A DNA stretch of 64,000 nucleotides. Origin: Acidithiobacillus ferridurans (GTDB lineage Bacteria > Pseudomonadota > Gammaproteobacteria > Acidithiobacillales > Acidithiobacillaceae). The translations under genes and the position numbers were made by a program. The notes below the pieces were generated by a model. It searched no databases and was not told where the DNA came from. It saw nothing but the letters and a program-made list of their open reading frames with translations. The stretch spans positions 930,001-994,000 of the forward strand of contig NZ_AP018795.1 in NCBI RefSeq assembly GCF_003966655.1, written 5' to 3'. Positions within the stretch are counted from its first letter, which is position 1, and each line of letters starts with the position of its first letter. Below, in pieces: positions 15,526-25,418 of this stretch.

Positions 15526-18500
15526 AAAACCAAAAAATTGCCGTCATCGGCTATGCCTCACGCTTGCCGCAAACGTCTGACGCCACTTTCTGGGAAGACT
15601 TGCTGGCGGGGCGGGATCTGGTGACGCAGGTGGCCGAGGACCGTTGGGCCACGGCGAATCTGGAGCATCCGCAGCGGAGCCATCCGGGAACTTCGGTGAC
15701 GTTCGCGGCGGGTTCGCTGGGGGATGTGGCGGGCTTCGATGCGGGGTTTTTTCGCATTTCGCCGCGCGAGGCGGCGGCCATGGATCCGCAGCAGCGCCTG
15801 TTGCTGGAGATGAGTTGGGAAGCCTTTGCCCATGCCGGAATCGCGCCTTCCTCTTTGCGCGGGAGTCGTTGCGGCGTCTTTATGGGTGTGGCGAGTACCG
15901 ACTACGCGTATAGGATGGCCGATGATCTGGCGGCTATCGGGTCCAACTCGGCTACGGGTTCGACGGCGAGTATCGCCGCCAACCGGTTGTCTTACTTTTA
16001 TGATCTGCGGGGGCCAAGTCTGGTGGTGGATACGGCCTGCTCGTCGGCGCTGGTAGCCTTTCATCAGGCCTGCCAGTCGCTGCTGCGCGGTGAGAGCGAG
16101 TTGGCGCTGAGCGGGGCCATCAGCCTGCATCTGCATCCTTATGGCTTTCTGATTTTTTCCAGGGCGTCCATGCTCTCGGCGAGCGGCCGCTGCCGACCCT
16201 TTGACGCTGCGGCCGATGGCTATGCGCGTGCGGAAGGCGGCGGGGTCTTCGTGCTCAAGGGCTATGATCAGGCCTTGCGCGATGGCGACCGGATCCTGGC
16301 GGTGGTGGCCCATACCGCCATCAACACCGATGGACACAAGGGTGGGCTGACGATTCCCAACGTCGAGGCCCAGGCCCAACTTTTGGAAGAGGCCTATGCC
16401 GCGACGGGTATCCACCCTGAGGCTATCGACTACGTGGAGGCCCATGGGACGGGAACCACGGTGGGCGATCCCATCGAGGTGGCGGCGATTGGACGGGCGT
16501 TGGGCCGCCATCGCCACCCCCGCTACCCACTGCCCATCGGTTCGGTAAAGAGCAACCTGGGCCACTTGGAGACTGCTTCCGGGGTACCCAGTCTGATCAA
16601 GGCCATTCACTGCCTGCAGAAACGCCAGGTGCCCGCCACCATCGGCGTGGAACGTCTCAACCCACGACTGGAATTGACGGAAAACCGCCTGGAGGTGGTG
16701 ACGGAGAACCTCGCCCTGAAAGGGGAGGGCCGGCTGGTGATCGGCGTGAATTCGTTCGGTTTTGGCGGCGCCAATGCCCATGTGATCCTCGAAAGCGCCG
16801 AGCCGGTACAGGCGGAAGAAGTCACTCCTGCGCCCGAATGCCCGCTGCCCTTGGTACTGACGGCAGCGACCCCTGTGGCACTCCAGCAGGTGGCGGGGGA
16901 TCTGGCCCGGGTTTTGGCGGCGCAACCGGAGACGTCCTGGTACGCCACGCTGTATCAGGCCAATTTTCGCCGGGACTGGCTGCGTCACCGGGCGATTTTT
17001 TGGCACGAGGGCCACGATGACCTTGTGGACCGCCTGGCTGCCTTTGCCGCGCATGACGACAAAAGTGTGGGAGTCGTCATGGACACCGCCCTGGCAGATC
17101 CCCGGGGCCCGGTTTTTGCGTACTCCGGAAACGGCTGTCAATGGTTCGGCATGGGTTGTTCGTTGCTGTCCGAGCCGATATTCCGACAAGCCATCGAAGA
17201 GATCGATGCCTTTTTCTTCCCTCTGGCGGGGTATCGTCTCGTCGATGAGTTGGCGGGGTCTTTGGGCGAGGATCGCTATGCCCTGACCGGTCATGCCCAG
17301 CCGGCCCTTTTTGCCCTGCAGGTCGGCATCACCCAAATGCTGCGCTCTTGGGAGGTGCGGCCGGTGGCGGTAACTGGTCATAGCGTGGGAGAAGTGGCGG
17401 CAGCTTGGGCCTGTGGCGCCTTGGACCTGGAGGATGCGGTTCAGGTGATCTTCCATCGCAGCCGTTTGCAGGAGCAGAGCCGGGGGCGGGGGCAGATGAC
17501 GGCGGTGGCGTTGGCGGCCGACGCGGCGCGGAAGCTGCTACGGGAATGGGATCTGGCGGAAGTATTGGACATTGCGGCTTGGAACAGCCCGCGCGGGGCT
17601 ACCGTCGTCGGTCCCACGGTGGCCTTGAGCGAGATGGAGGCCCGCCTGCGCGCGCAAGGGACGGCATGTAAGCGTCTGGACGTCGAGTATCCCTTTCATA
17701 GTCCCGTGATGGAAGATGTCCGGGAAGAACTTTTCGCCGCTTTGTGCGGATTGCGACCGGGCGAGGCCAATATTCCCTTCTACTCTTCGGTCAGTGGCGC
17801 TAGCCTGCCGGGGGAAGCCCTCGCTGCGGACTATTGGTGGGCCAACATCCGCGACCCCGTCCGTTTTCAACAGGCCACCGAACAGATACTGGCCGATGGC
17901 TTCAATGTCTTTGTAGAACTGGGAGGGCATCCAGTCCTGCGCGGTTATCTACAGGATGGCTTGACCCAGGGCGAACGGGAGGGGCGCATCATCGCCACGC
18001 TGCAGCGCGGTGATGATCATCCGCAACGAATTTTGGCGGCTGTCCAACAGGTATTCGTTACCGGGGTTCCGGTAGCATGGTCCCGTTTTTACCCGAAGCC
18101 TGGTCCTTTTGTGGACTTGCCTCATTATCCATGGGAGCGGGAACGCTACTGGCACCCGGTTACCGAAGAGTCTGCCGGGACGCTATATCGATACCCGGTG
18201 CATCCCCTCCTGGGGCATCCCGTGCCCCAGCATGAGCATGAGTGGGAGCAGGACATCGATACGGCCCGTTTGCCTTTTCTGGCCGATCATCGGGTTGGGG
18301 AGGGTGTGATTTTCCCTGGCGCGGGTTATGTGGAGCTGTTTCTTGCGGCGGCCCGTCAGCAGGGCGATGAAAGCGCGCTCCTGGTGCTGGAAGATCTGGA
18401 GATATGGGCGCCCCTATCGCTGAACGAGGAAAGTGGCAAGGTCCTGCGGGTGACGCTGGATGCGGCCAGTGGCGAGGTTCAGGCCCTCTCCCGCGACCGC

Positions 18501-21500
18501 CTCGCCCAGGACTGGACGCTGCACGCCAAGGCCCGCATCGTTGCGGAGCGGAAGGATCTGCGCCTGCGTCGGCCTGCCTTGGAGAGGCCCGAAGGCGCGC
18601 CGGACTTTGATGGAGAACAACACTATCGCGTCGCGGAATCCGTTGGACTTCTCTACGGGCCGAACTTCCGGACGGTGACCCAAGGCTGGGTCCGTGGTGA
18701 TGCGGTGTGGGCGGCGATGGCCTTGCCCTCGGGCATCGCGACCTCTGAGCTCGGCTTTCACCTGCATCCGGCGCTCCTGGACGGCGCTTTTCAGCTCTTT
18801 ATCGATCTCTTGCACGATAATATCGTCGACCACCCGGGGGTGGCGTTCGTTCCCATTCGCATGGGCAGGATCACGCTACGGCAACCGCTGACCCAAGTCG
18901 CCTGGGCCGGCGCGCGATTGCTCCGCCGTTCGCCCCATTCCATCCTGGCGGAATTTACCCTGATGGATGCCGCAGGGACGGTGGTCGCGCTGTGCGAAGG
19001 GGTGCGCATGCGGCAGGTGAAGTTGCTGCGTACTCCGGACGAGCCGTTGAGACTCATCGCCACGGAACTCGTGGCCATGCCGCGCCGGGAAGCGCTGCAA
19101 GGGGCCACCCCCCTGCCTGTCGCGGCGCTGGCGGAGGCATTGCAGGCGGCTCTGGGGAGGGGAGACGTTCAGCATGCCTTGGACCGCTATCGGGACGAAT
19201 ATGCACCCCTTCTGGACGCGCTGCTCCAGGCATTTCTGAGCGAGAGCGGGGGCGAGGCCGTAGCAGAGACCATGCCTGCCTTTGCGGACGAAGAGCCTAT
19301 TTCCGCCGGGCAGATTTGGATGACCTTGATTCGGGACTATCCGGAGTTTTCCGCCCTCACCCTACAGGTGGGGAGCGCGGGCTTGGCACTTGCCGCCTCT
19401 TCTGCGGACTATGGGGACCATGATCGCGCGGCTGCGCCGCGCCTGGATCCGGACCTTTTGGTCAGGACTATCCTGCAAACCGTCAATGACCCCATCCACG
19501 CGGCGGTCACCCGTTTTGCGCAGGAACGATGCGCCCAACTAGCCCCATCCTCCCGCTTGGGGATCATGGAGATCAACGCCCATGGACCTGACTGGATAGT
19601 GCAGGCGGCGGAGGCCCTTTCCCGGGAAAATTGCTGCGACCTGTACTACGCGAGTCCCGGAGCAGAGATTCTGGAGTCCCAGGCGGAGACGGCCCGCGAA
19701 GCCCAATGGCAATCCCTGACCATTCCCGCGGCAGGTACCTTACCCGCGCCAGACCCACGGCCCACCGTGCATTTCGCCTGGGTGCAGGTGGACGGGATGG
19801 ATGCGGATAGCGCCGCGCAAATGATCCATATGGCCCGGGACTGCCTTGCGCCTCAGGGGCTGCTGTTTTTGCTGGGCGTGCATCCTGAGCCCTGGATGAC
19901 GGCCCTGGCGGAGTGTCGGGATGCCGACGCCGGACAGTCTCTGACTGCAGCCCAACTGCAGGCGGATTTGCCGCAAATGGGCTTCGTGGACGCTCGATTA
20001 TTGGGTCCGGATAATGTGCTGCGCACGGGTCCCTACCTGCTTCTCGCCAGAAAAAGTGAGGACGCCCTTCCGACTGCCCAGCCCGAGCCGGGCGCCAAGG
20101 GCCGGTGGCTATTGGTGGGGGAAAAGGCGTGTGGCGATGACCACCAGTCCCCCTGGACGGCGGCGCTGGAATTGGAATTTGCGCAGCAAGGCTTCAAAAC
20201 GATCACTCTGGAGGCGGCGAACGTGCAGGAACTGGAGAATTCCCTGCGCGTCCTGTCCAGGGAAGAGGTGGATGCCTGGGAGGGTGTCCTGTATTTCCCC
20301 GGACTCTTTCCGGCCGCCGACGAGATGTCCATGAGCCGCTTGCTGGGGGAGCAATGCCAGAGTCTGCGCGCCCTCAGCCAGTGGGCCTTGGGCCAGGAGG
20401 AGCCACCCTCGGTGTGGGTGCTCACCCGCCATGGCCTATCGGCGCTGTATCCCTCCTCCCTGCCGCCCGCCATGACGGACGGGATGGCGCAACCCCTCCA
20501 TGGAGCGGGCCTCACCGGCTTTGCGCGGACACTGCAAAACGAGCTGCCGGAGCTTGCCCTGCGCGTGCTGGATCTGACCGAGAGCGAGCCCACCCCTCCA
20601 TTGCTGGAACATCTCGTGCGGGAGTGCGTCCGTCCCGATAGCGAGACGGAAATCGTTCTGGACGGACATGGGGGCAGGTACGTACCGCGAGTGCGGGAGA
20701 AACCGGCCCTGGAGATCACGGCCAGGGCGCCACGGCAACTGCGTTTTGCCGCGCCGGGGCAGTTACGCAATCTTCACTGGGCACGTTTTAACCCTCCGGA
20801 CCTGGCGGAAGACGACGTGGAGGTGCTGGTCAGCGCCACGGGCTTGAATTTTCGGGACGTGATGTACGCCTTGGGAATGCTGTCGGATGAAGCCTTGGAA
20901 AACGGCTTTTCGGGGCCGGGCCTGGGACTGGAATTCGCCGGGACGGTCAGTCGGGTGGGAAGCGGAGTCTACCATGTAGCGCCGGGCGATGAAGTGCTGG
21001 GCTTTGCTCCCGCCAGCTTCGCCACCCATGTAGTCACCAAGGGCTATGCGGTCACGCGGCGGCCGGAGCATCTGGGTGTGGAGGCTGCGGCCACGATGCC
21101 GACGGCCTTTCTCACCGCCTGGTATGCCTTGATGGAACTGGCTCGCTTGCAGCCGGGGGAGCGGGTCTTGATCCATGGCGGCGCGGGTGGTGTGGGTATC
21201 GCCGCCATTCAGATGGCCCAGTGGCGGGGCGCCGAGGTATACGCCACGGTGGGCTCGCCTGAGAAACGGGATTTTCTACGCCTCTTGGGGGTGCCCCATC
21301 TGTACCATTCCCGGTCTTACGACTTTGCCGAGGAGATCTGGCGAGACACGAACCAGGAAGGGGTAGACGTGGTGCTCAATAGTCTCTCTGGTGAGGCCAT
21401 TCGCCGCAATCTGCAGATATTGCGTCCCTTCGGGCGATTTCTGGAGCTGGGCAAACGCGACTTCTACGAAAACACGCCCATGGCTTTGCGCCCTTTCCGC

Positions 21501-22979
21501 AATAACCTCAGTTACTTCGGGATCGACGCGGATCAGTTGATGCAGCTACGCCCCACGCTGACCCAGGAAATGTTTGGCCAGGTCATGGGGCGCTTTGCCG
21601 CTGGGGATTTTTTTCCGCTGCCCTATACCTGCTTTCCGGCCCGCTCGGTCGTCTCGGCCTTCCGTTATATGCAGCAGGCACGCCAGATAGGCAAGATCGT
21701 GGTGACCATGGAGGAGCCCCCGCTCCCTGTGGTGAATAACATCCGCCTGCGTGGGGAACCGCTGCAGCTTGCCGCGGATGGGGTCTATCTGGTGACCGGG
21801 GGGCTTTCCGGTTTTGGTCTGGAAACGGCGCGACGCCTGGCGGAGCGCGGTGCCCGCAAGCTCGTGCTGATCTCGCGGTCCGGCCGGATGGATGGGCATG
21901 CCCGGGAGGCGATGGTCCTGATGCGCTCATGGGGCGTGGAGATCCTGGCGTTGCGCTGCGATGTCACCGATCGCACCCAGTTGGCGGATCTTTTTGCGCG
22001 TATCGCGCTGGAATTGGGTCCATTGCGGGGGGTCATCCATGCCGCGGCAGTCATCGACGATGCGCTGGCGCAGAACCTCAGCGAAGAACAAATCCAACGG
22101 GTCCTGGCCCCCAAGGTACAAGGCGCGCTCCATCTGCACCACCTCACCCAAACCCTATCCCTGGATTTTTTCGTGCTCTATTCTTCGGTGACGACGATTC
22201 TGGGGAATCCGGGGCAGGCCCATTACGTGGCCGCGAACACCTGGATGGAAGCCCTGGCGCAGCAGCGACGCGCCCAGGGTTTGCCGGCCACCGCCATATT
22301 ATGGGGCGCCATTGGCGATGTGGGGTTTTTGGCGCGCAACAAGAAGACCAAGGAGGCCCTGCAGCAACGTCTGGGCAGCGCCCCCATGTCGTCGCAGGCG
22401 GCACTGGATTGGCTTGAAGAGATCCTGGCCAGGGACGTGAGCGGCGATGCGGTGGTGGATTGGGATTGGCGGGCGATTCGCCGTTTTCTGCCCATCGCGC
22501 AGTCCCCCAGGTTCTCCCCGTGGAATCTGGCCATGGGCCATGGCGAGTCGACGGATTCCACCGACGAGGATCTGTGCGGATACCTGCTCTCTCTGCCGAA
22601 TGACGAGGCGGTCTCCGCCATCACCGATCTCCTCCGTCGGGAAGTCGCGGAGATTTTACGCCTGCCGATGGAAAAGATCGAAGCCACCCAGAGCCTGTCC
22701 CAAATCGGTCTGGACTCCCTTATGGGCGTGGAACTGGCCTTGGCTCTGGAACAGCGTCTGGGCGTCAAGCTTCCCTCTCTGCTGCTCGCCGAAGGACCAA
22801 CGCCGGCCAAACTCGCCGATCGCGTGCTTCAGGAGTTGCGCAAGAAACAAGGTCCAGGTGAATATCCGCAGGTTGCGGCGATAGACGAGGAAGAGCTGCG
22901 CCGACTGGCGGGCCTGCACGGCGTCGAGGCCCAGGCGCCAACCCTGGATGGATGGGTCATGAATGCGGAGGGGCGCTGA
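15522..22979 (+). CDS. Type I polyketide/fatty acid synthase, KS-AT-DH-(degenerate MT)-ER-KR-ACP (WcbR-like)
   Basis: This 2485-residue single-module synthase carries a full reducing set. The KS (1-425) has Cys173 in VDTACSS and the His motifs EAHGTGT and KSNLGH. The AT (about 530-840) has Ser621 in GHSVGE. The DH (about 895-1170) has His923 in ADHRVGEGVIFPG and Asp1087 in ALLDGAF. About 1230-1700 is a long, motif-poor stretch that looks like a decayed methyltransferase plus the structural half of a KR. The ER (about 1730-2050) has IHGGAGGVG, the KR (about 2085-2270) has VTGGLSGFG and Tyr2235, and the ACP (about 2365-2440) has Ser2399 in GLDSLMG. It lacks a thioesterase, so the fully reduced chain is probably released by the alpha-oxoamine synthase encoded next. 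Domain order fits the WcbR protein of Burkholderia capsule I. Confidence 0.93.
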   Translation: MKNQKIAVIGYASRLPQTSDATFWEDLLAGRDLVTQVAEDRWATANLEHPQRSHPGTSVTFAAGSLGDVAGFDAGFFRISPREAAAMDPQQRLLLEMSWEAFAHAGIAPSSLRGSRCGVFMGVASTDYAYRMADDLAAIGSNSATGSTASIAANRLSYFYDLRGPSLVVDTACSSALVAFHQACQSLLRGESELALSGAISLHLHPYGFLIFSRASMLSASGRCRPFDAAADGYARAEGGGVFVLKGYDQALRDGDRILAVVAHTAINTDGHKGGLTIPNVEAQAQLLEEAYAATGIHPEAIDYVEAHGTGTTVGDPIEVAAIGRALGRHRHPRYPLPIGSVKSNLGHLETASGVPSLIKAIHCLQKRQVPATIGVERLNPRLELTENRLEVVTENLALKGEGRLVIGVNSFGFGGANAHVILESAEPVQAEEVTPAPECPLPLVLTAATPVALQQVAGDLARVLAAQPETSWYATLYQANFRRDWLRHRAIFWHEGHDDLVDRLAAFAAHDDKSVGVVMDTALADPRGPVFAYSGNGCQWFGMGCSLLSEPIFRQAIEEIDAFFFPLAGYRLVDELAGSLGEDRYALTGHAQPALFALQVGITQMLRSWEVRPVAVTGHSVGEVAAAWACGALDLEDAVQVIFHRSRLQEQSRGRGQMTAVALAADAARKLLREWDLAEVLDIAAWNSPRGATVVGPTVALSEMEARLRAQGTACKRLDVEYPFHSPVMEDVREELFAALCGLRPGEANIPFYSSVSGASLPGEALAADYWWANIRDPVRFQQATEQILADGFNVFVELGGHPVLRGYLQDGLTQGEREGRIIATLQRGDDHPQRILAAVQQVFVTGVPVAWSRFYPKPGPFVDLPHYPWERERYWHPVTEESAGTLYRYPVHPLLGHPVPQHEHEWEQDIDTARLPFLADHRVGEGVIFPGAGYVELFLAAARQQGDESALLVLEDLEIWAPLSLNEESGKVLRVTLDAASGEVQALSRDRLAQDWTLHAKARIVAERKDLRLRRPALERPEGAPDFDGEQHYRVAESVGLLYGPNFRTVTQGWVRGDAVWAAMALPSGIATSELGFHLHPALLDGAFQLFIDLLHDNIVDHPGVAFVPIRMGRITLRQPLTQVAWAGARLLRRSPHSILAEFTLMDAAGTVVALCEGVRMRQVKLLRTPDEPLRLIATELVAMPRREALQGATPLPVAALAEALQAALGRGDVQHALDRYRDEYAPLLDALLQAFLSESGGEAVAETMPAFADEEPISAGQIWMTLIRDYPEFSALTLQVGSAGLALAASSADYGDHDRAAAPRLDPDLLVRTILQTVNDPIHAAVTRFAQERCAQLAPSSRLGIMEINAHGPDWIVQAAEALSRENCCDLYYASPGAEILESQAETAREAQWQSLTIPAAGTLPAPDPRPTVHFAWVQVDGMDADSAAQMIHMARDCLAPQGLLFLLGVHPEPWMTALAECRDADAGQSLTAAQLQADLPQMGFVDARLLGPDNVLRTGPYLLLARKSEDALPTAQPEPGAKGRWLLVGEKACGDDHQSPWTAALELEFAQQGFKTITLEAANVQELENSLRVLSREEVDAWEGVLYFPGLFPAADEMSMSRLLGEQCQSLRALSQWALGQEEPPSVWVLTRHGLSALYPSSLPPAMTDGMAQPLHGAGLTGFARTLQNELPELALRVLDLTESEPTPPLLEHLVRECVRPDSETEIVLDGHGGRYVPRVREKPALEITARAPRQLRFAAPGQLRNLHWARFNPPDLAEDDVEVLVSATGLNFRDVMYALGMLSDEALENGFSGPGLGLEFAGTVSRVGSGVYHVAPGDEVLGFAPASFATHVVTKGYAVTRRPEHLGVEAAATMPTAFLTAWYALMELARLQPGERVLIHGGAGGVGIAAIQMAQWRGAEVYATVGSPEKRDFLRLLGVPHLYHSRSYDFAEEIWRDTNQEGVDVVLNSLSGEAIRRNLQILRPFGRFLELGKRDFYENTPMALRPFRNNLSYFGIDADQLMQLRPTLTQEMFGQVMGRFAAGDFFPLPYTCFPARSVVSAFRYMQQARQIGKIVVTMEEPPLPVVNNIRLRGEPLQLAADGVYLVTGGLSGFGLETARRLAERGARKLVLISRSGRMDGHAREAMVLMRSWGVEILALRCDVTDRTQLADLFARIALELGPLRGVIHAAAVIDDALAQNLSEEQIQRVLAPKVQGALHLHHLTQTLSLDFFVLYSSVTTILGNPGQAHYVAANTWMEALAQQRRAQGLPATAILWGAIGDVGFLARNKKTKEALQQRLGSAPMSSQAALDWLEEILARDVSGDAVVDWDWRAIRRFLPIAQSPRFSPWNLAMGHGESTDSTDEDLCGYLLSLPNDEAVSAITDLLRREVAEILRLPMEKIEATQSLSQIGLDSLMGVELALALEQRLGVKLPSLLLAEGPTPAKLADRVLQELRKKQGPGEYPQVAAIDEEELRRLAGLHGVEAQAPTLDGWVMNAEGR

Positions 22980-22980
22980 G

Positions 22981-24306
22981 ATGGGTCAGGGGGCCAAGGG
23001 GTTGACGGCACAGATCAAGGATCGGCTGATCCAGAAAACGTTGGAGAGGCGCCTGACACAGTTGGAGCAAACGCCGGTACGTTCCGTCGTGGAGAGCGGT
23101 ATTCCGGAACGGTTTTACCGCTGGGATCTGCACCCGGGCTACCAGCAAGTGCGCCTGTTGCAGGAAGGCGCTGCGCGCTTCGGTGTAGAAAACCCGTTTT
23201 TCAAGATGCATGAGGGCACCGCTTCGGCCCACAGCCGGATAGCGGAAAAAACCGTGGTCAATTACGCCAGCTACAATTACCTGGGTCTGTCTGGGCATCC
23301 GGTGGTCAACGCCGCGGCTAAAGAGGCCATCGACCATTATGGAACTTCCGTTTCCGCGAGCCGCATCGTCTCTGGAGAGCGGCCCTTGCATACGCAGTTG
23401 GAGCGGGCCATTGCCCAGGCCTACGGCGTAGACGACGCCATTGTGATGGTGAGCGGGCATGCCACCAACGTCACCAGCATCGGTTATCTCTTTGGGCCGA
23501 ACGATCTCGTTCTTCATGATGAATATGCCCATAACAGCATCATCCAGGGCATCAGCCTGTCGGGTGCCAAGCGCCTGGGCTTTCCCCATAACGATCTGGA
23601 GGCCTTGGAGCAGATCCTGACGCAACAGCGGCGTCAGGCTGAACGCGTCCTGGTCGTTGTCGAGGGTATCTACAGCATGGATGGGGATTACCCCGACCTG
23701 CCCCGCTTTATCGAGATCAAGAATCGGCATCGGGCCTTGCTGATGGTCGACGAGGCACATTCCTTCGGCGTGTTGGGCCGCCACGGGATGGGGATCCGTG
23801 AGCACTTTCACCTGGATCCGAAGGACGTCGATATCTGGATGGGCACCCTCAGCAAGGCGCTGGCGGCCTGTGGCGGCTATATTGCGGGGGCATCCGCCCT
23901 CGTCGAAAACCTGCGTTATCTGGCCCCTGGATTTTTGTATAGCGTCGGTATGGCGCCACCCGTGGCGGCGGCCGCCTTGGCAGCCTTGCAGGTGCTCCAA
24001 GCGGAACCGCAAAGGGTGAGCACCTTGCAGCAGCGAGGCCGGTATTTTTTGGAGAAGGCACGCGACGTCGGCCTGCAAACAGGCGCCAGCACCGGCAACG
24101 CCATTGTACCAGTCATAACCGGCAGCTCCCTGCGTGCGGTGCGCCTTTCCAACTGGTTGCTGGAGCGGGGTATTCATGTGCAGCCCATCCTGTATCCAGC
24201 CGTCCCGGAACGGCAGGCCCGCCTGCGCTTTTTTCTGAGTTCCGAGCATACGCTGGAAGATATTGATGAGACGATGGCGGTTCTGGCCGAAGACCTGCGT
24301 GCCTGA
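22981..24306 (+). CDS. PLP-dependent alpha-oxoamine synthase (BioF/serine palmitoyltransferase-like, WcbT-like)
   Basis: The 441-residue aminotransferase class II protein belongs to the family that condenses an acyl thioester with an amino acid, with loss of CO2. Motifs are ASYNYLGLSGHP, GTSVSASRIVSGE, VDEAHSFGVLGRHGMG and the PLP lysine Lys292 in GTLSKALAACGGY. An extra 70-residue N-terminal segment, as in PKS-associated members, precedes the core. The ATG at 22981 has GGAGGGG seven bases upstream inside the PKS end. With no thioesterase on the PKS, this enzyme probably off-loads the ACP-bound chain as an alpha-amino ketone, much as serine palmitoyltransferase starts sphingolipids. The amino acid partner is unknown. 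Confidence 0.88.
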   Translation: MGQGAKGLTAQIKDRLIQKTLERRLTQLEQTPVRSVVESGIPERFYRWDLHPGYQQVRLLQEGAARFGVENPFFKMHEGTASAHSRIAEKTVVNYASYNYLGLSGHPVVNAAAKEAIDHYGTSVSASRIVSGERPLHTQLERAIAQAYGVDDAIVMVSGHATNVTSIGYLFGPNDLVLHDEYAHNSIIQGISLSGAKRLGFPHNDLEALEQILTQQRRQAERVLVVVEGIYSMDGDYPDLPRFIEIKNRHRALLMVDEAHSFGVLGRHGMGIREHFHLDPKDVDIWMGTLSKALAACGGYIAGASALVENLRYLAPGFLYSVGMAPPVAAAALAALQVLQAEPQRVSTLQQRGRYFLEKARDVGLQTGASTGNAIVPVITGSSLRAVRLSNWLLERGIHVQPILYPAVPERQARLRFFLSSEHTLEDIDETMAVLAEDLRA

Positions 24307-24374
24307 CCCGGTTGCCGGAGGAGAGGACCGCCGCTTTTTTGAAATGGCTCTGATAGCCCATGCAGGAGCAGCGC

Positions 24375-25418
24375 ATGAATAACCCGCAAGGCCCAGAAAT
24401 GCCGTCGATACTGTATGCGGTAGGGTTCTCGCCTTGGAAAAGGCGGAGCCTGCGGGCCTTTTTACCGGGAACCCGGCTCCACTTCATAGAACACGTCGAC
24501 AGCGCTCCTCCACACAGCAGTCTCTTGCTCTGGGGCAATAGCGATATAGGGGGGCAGGAAGAGCGCAAGGTCGTCCGGGTAGAGGACGGGTTTCTCCGCT
24601 CGGTGGGATTGGGGGCAGACCTGATTCCTCCGGTTTCCTATGTCTTTGACCATTCCGGGCTCTATTACGACCCCCGTCGCCCCTCGGATCTGGAGATTCT
24701 GCTGCAACATTTCGAAATGGATTCGGATCTTTTGGCGCGGGCGCAGTGGCTTCGCAAGCACATCGTGACCCAGGGTCTCACCAAATATAATGTTGGGGGT
24801 GTCACTTGGCGTCGACCGCCGCATGCGCGCCATGTCATCCTGGTACCGGGGCAGGTGGAGAGCGACGCGTCCATCCTTCTGGGCTGTGCTTCCATTCGCA
24901 CCAACATGCAACTCCTGCGGCAGGTGCGCGCGCAGCATCCCGACAGTTACCTGGTGTACAAACCCCACCCCGACGTGGTGGCGCGCTTGCGCCGCCCAGG
25001 CGCGGATGAGGAGGAGGCACCCGGTTATTGCGACGAAGTGGTGACGGATGTATCTATGCATGCGTTGCTGGAGGCAGTGGATGCCGTGCATGTGCTGACC
25101 TCTTCCACGGGCTTCGAAGCCCTTTTGCGTGCCAAGCCGGTGACTTGCCATGGGGTGCCTTTCTACAGTGGTTGGGGGTTGACCGATGACCGCATTTCCG
25201 TGGCGCGGCGTAGCCGCCGACGATCCCTGGATGAACTGGTGGCCGCCGTGCTGATATTATATCCACGCTACCTGCATCCCCTGACCAAAACCCTGTGCAA
25301 ACCCGAGGAGGCTATCGCAGGGTTGGGTGCGCTGCGGAGACGCGCCCGTGACCACCGCACCACCTTGTGGCGAAAAGGGTTTCGGATGGTCCTGCGCCAT
25401 GTCGTAGGGGTGAGATGA
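24375..25418 (+). CDS. KpsC-like beta-Kdo transferase, single module (WcbA-like)
   Basis: The 347-residue protein has the capsule polysaccharide biosynthesis (KpsC/LipA) pattern: VVRVEDGFLRSVGLGADL near residue 65, VLVPGQVESDAS, YLVYKPHPDVV, LTSSTGFEALL and FYSGWGLTDD. Enterobacterial KpsC is about twice as long, with two Kdo-transferase modules; here only one is present, so it may add a single kind of beta-Kdo linkage. The ATG at 24375 follows AGGAG at a good distance; an ATG 15 bases upstream is less likely. KpsC and KpsS build the poly-Kdo linker on a lipid acceptor in group 2 capsules. The stop overlaps the kpsS-like start (ATGA). Confidence 0.82.
   Translation: MNNPQGPEMPSILYAVGFSPWKRRSLRAFLPGTRLHFIEHVDSAPPHSSLLLWGNSDIGGQEERKVVRVEDGFLRSVGLGADLIPPVSYVFDHSGLYYDPRRPSDLEILLQHFEMDSDLLARAQWLRKHIVTQGLTKYNVGGVTWRRPPHARHVILVPGQVESDASILLGCASIRTNMQLLRQVRAQHPDSYLVYKPHPDVVARLRRPGADEEEAPGYCDEVVTDVSMHALLEAVDAVHVLTSSTGFEALLRAKPVTCHGVPFYSGWGLTDDRISVARRSRRRSLDELVAAVLILYPRYLHPLTKTLCKPEEAIAGLGALRRRARDHRTTLWRKGFRMVLRHVVGVR

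Noticed and set aside
14077-17456. Long minus-strand open frames (380 and 632 codons) opposite the glycosyltransferase and PKS genes
   Set aside because: They are His/Arg/Gln-rich mirror frames of GC-rich genes whose plus-strand products show intact domains.
22957-24249. 430-codon minus-strand frame opposite the oxoamine synthase
   Set aside because: The plus strand encodes a complete PLP enzyme; the reverse frame has no recognisable motif or ribosome site.
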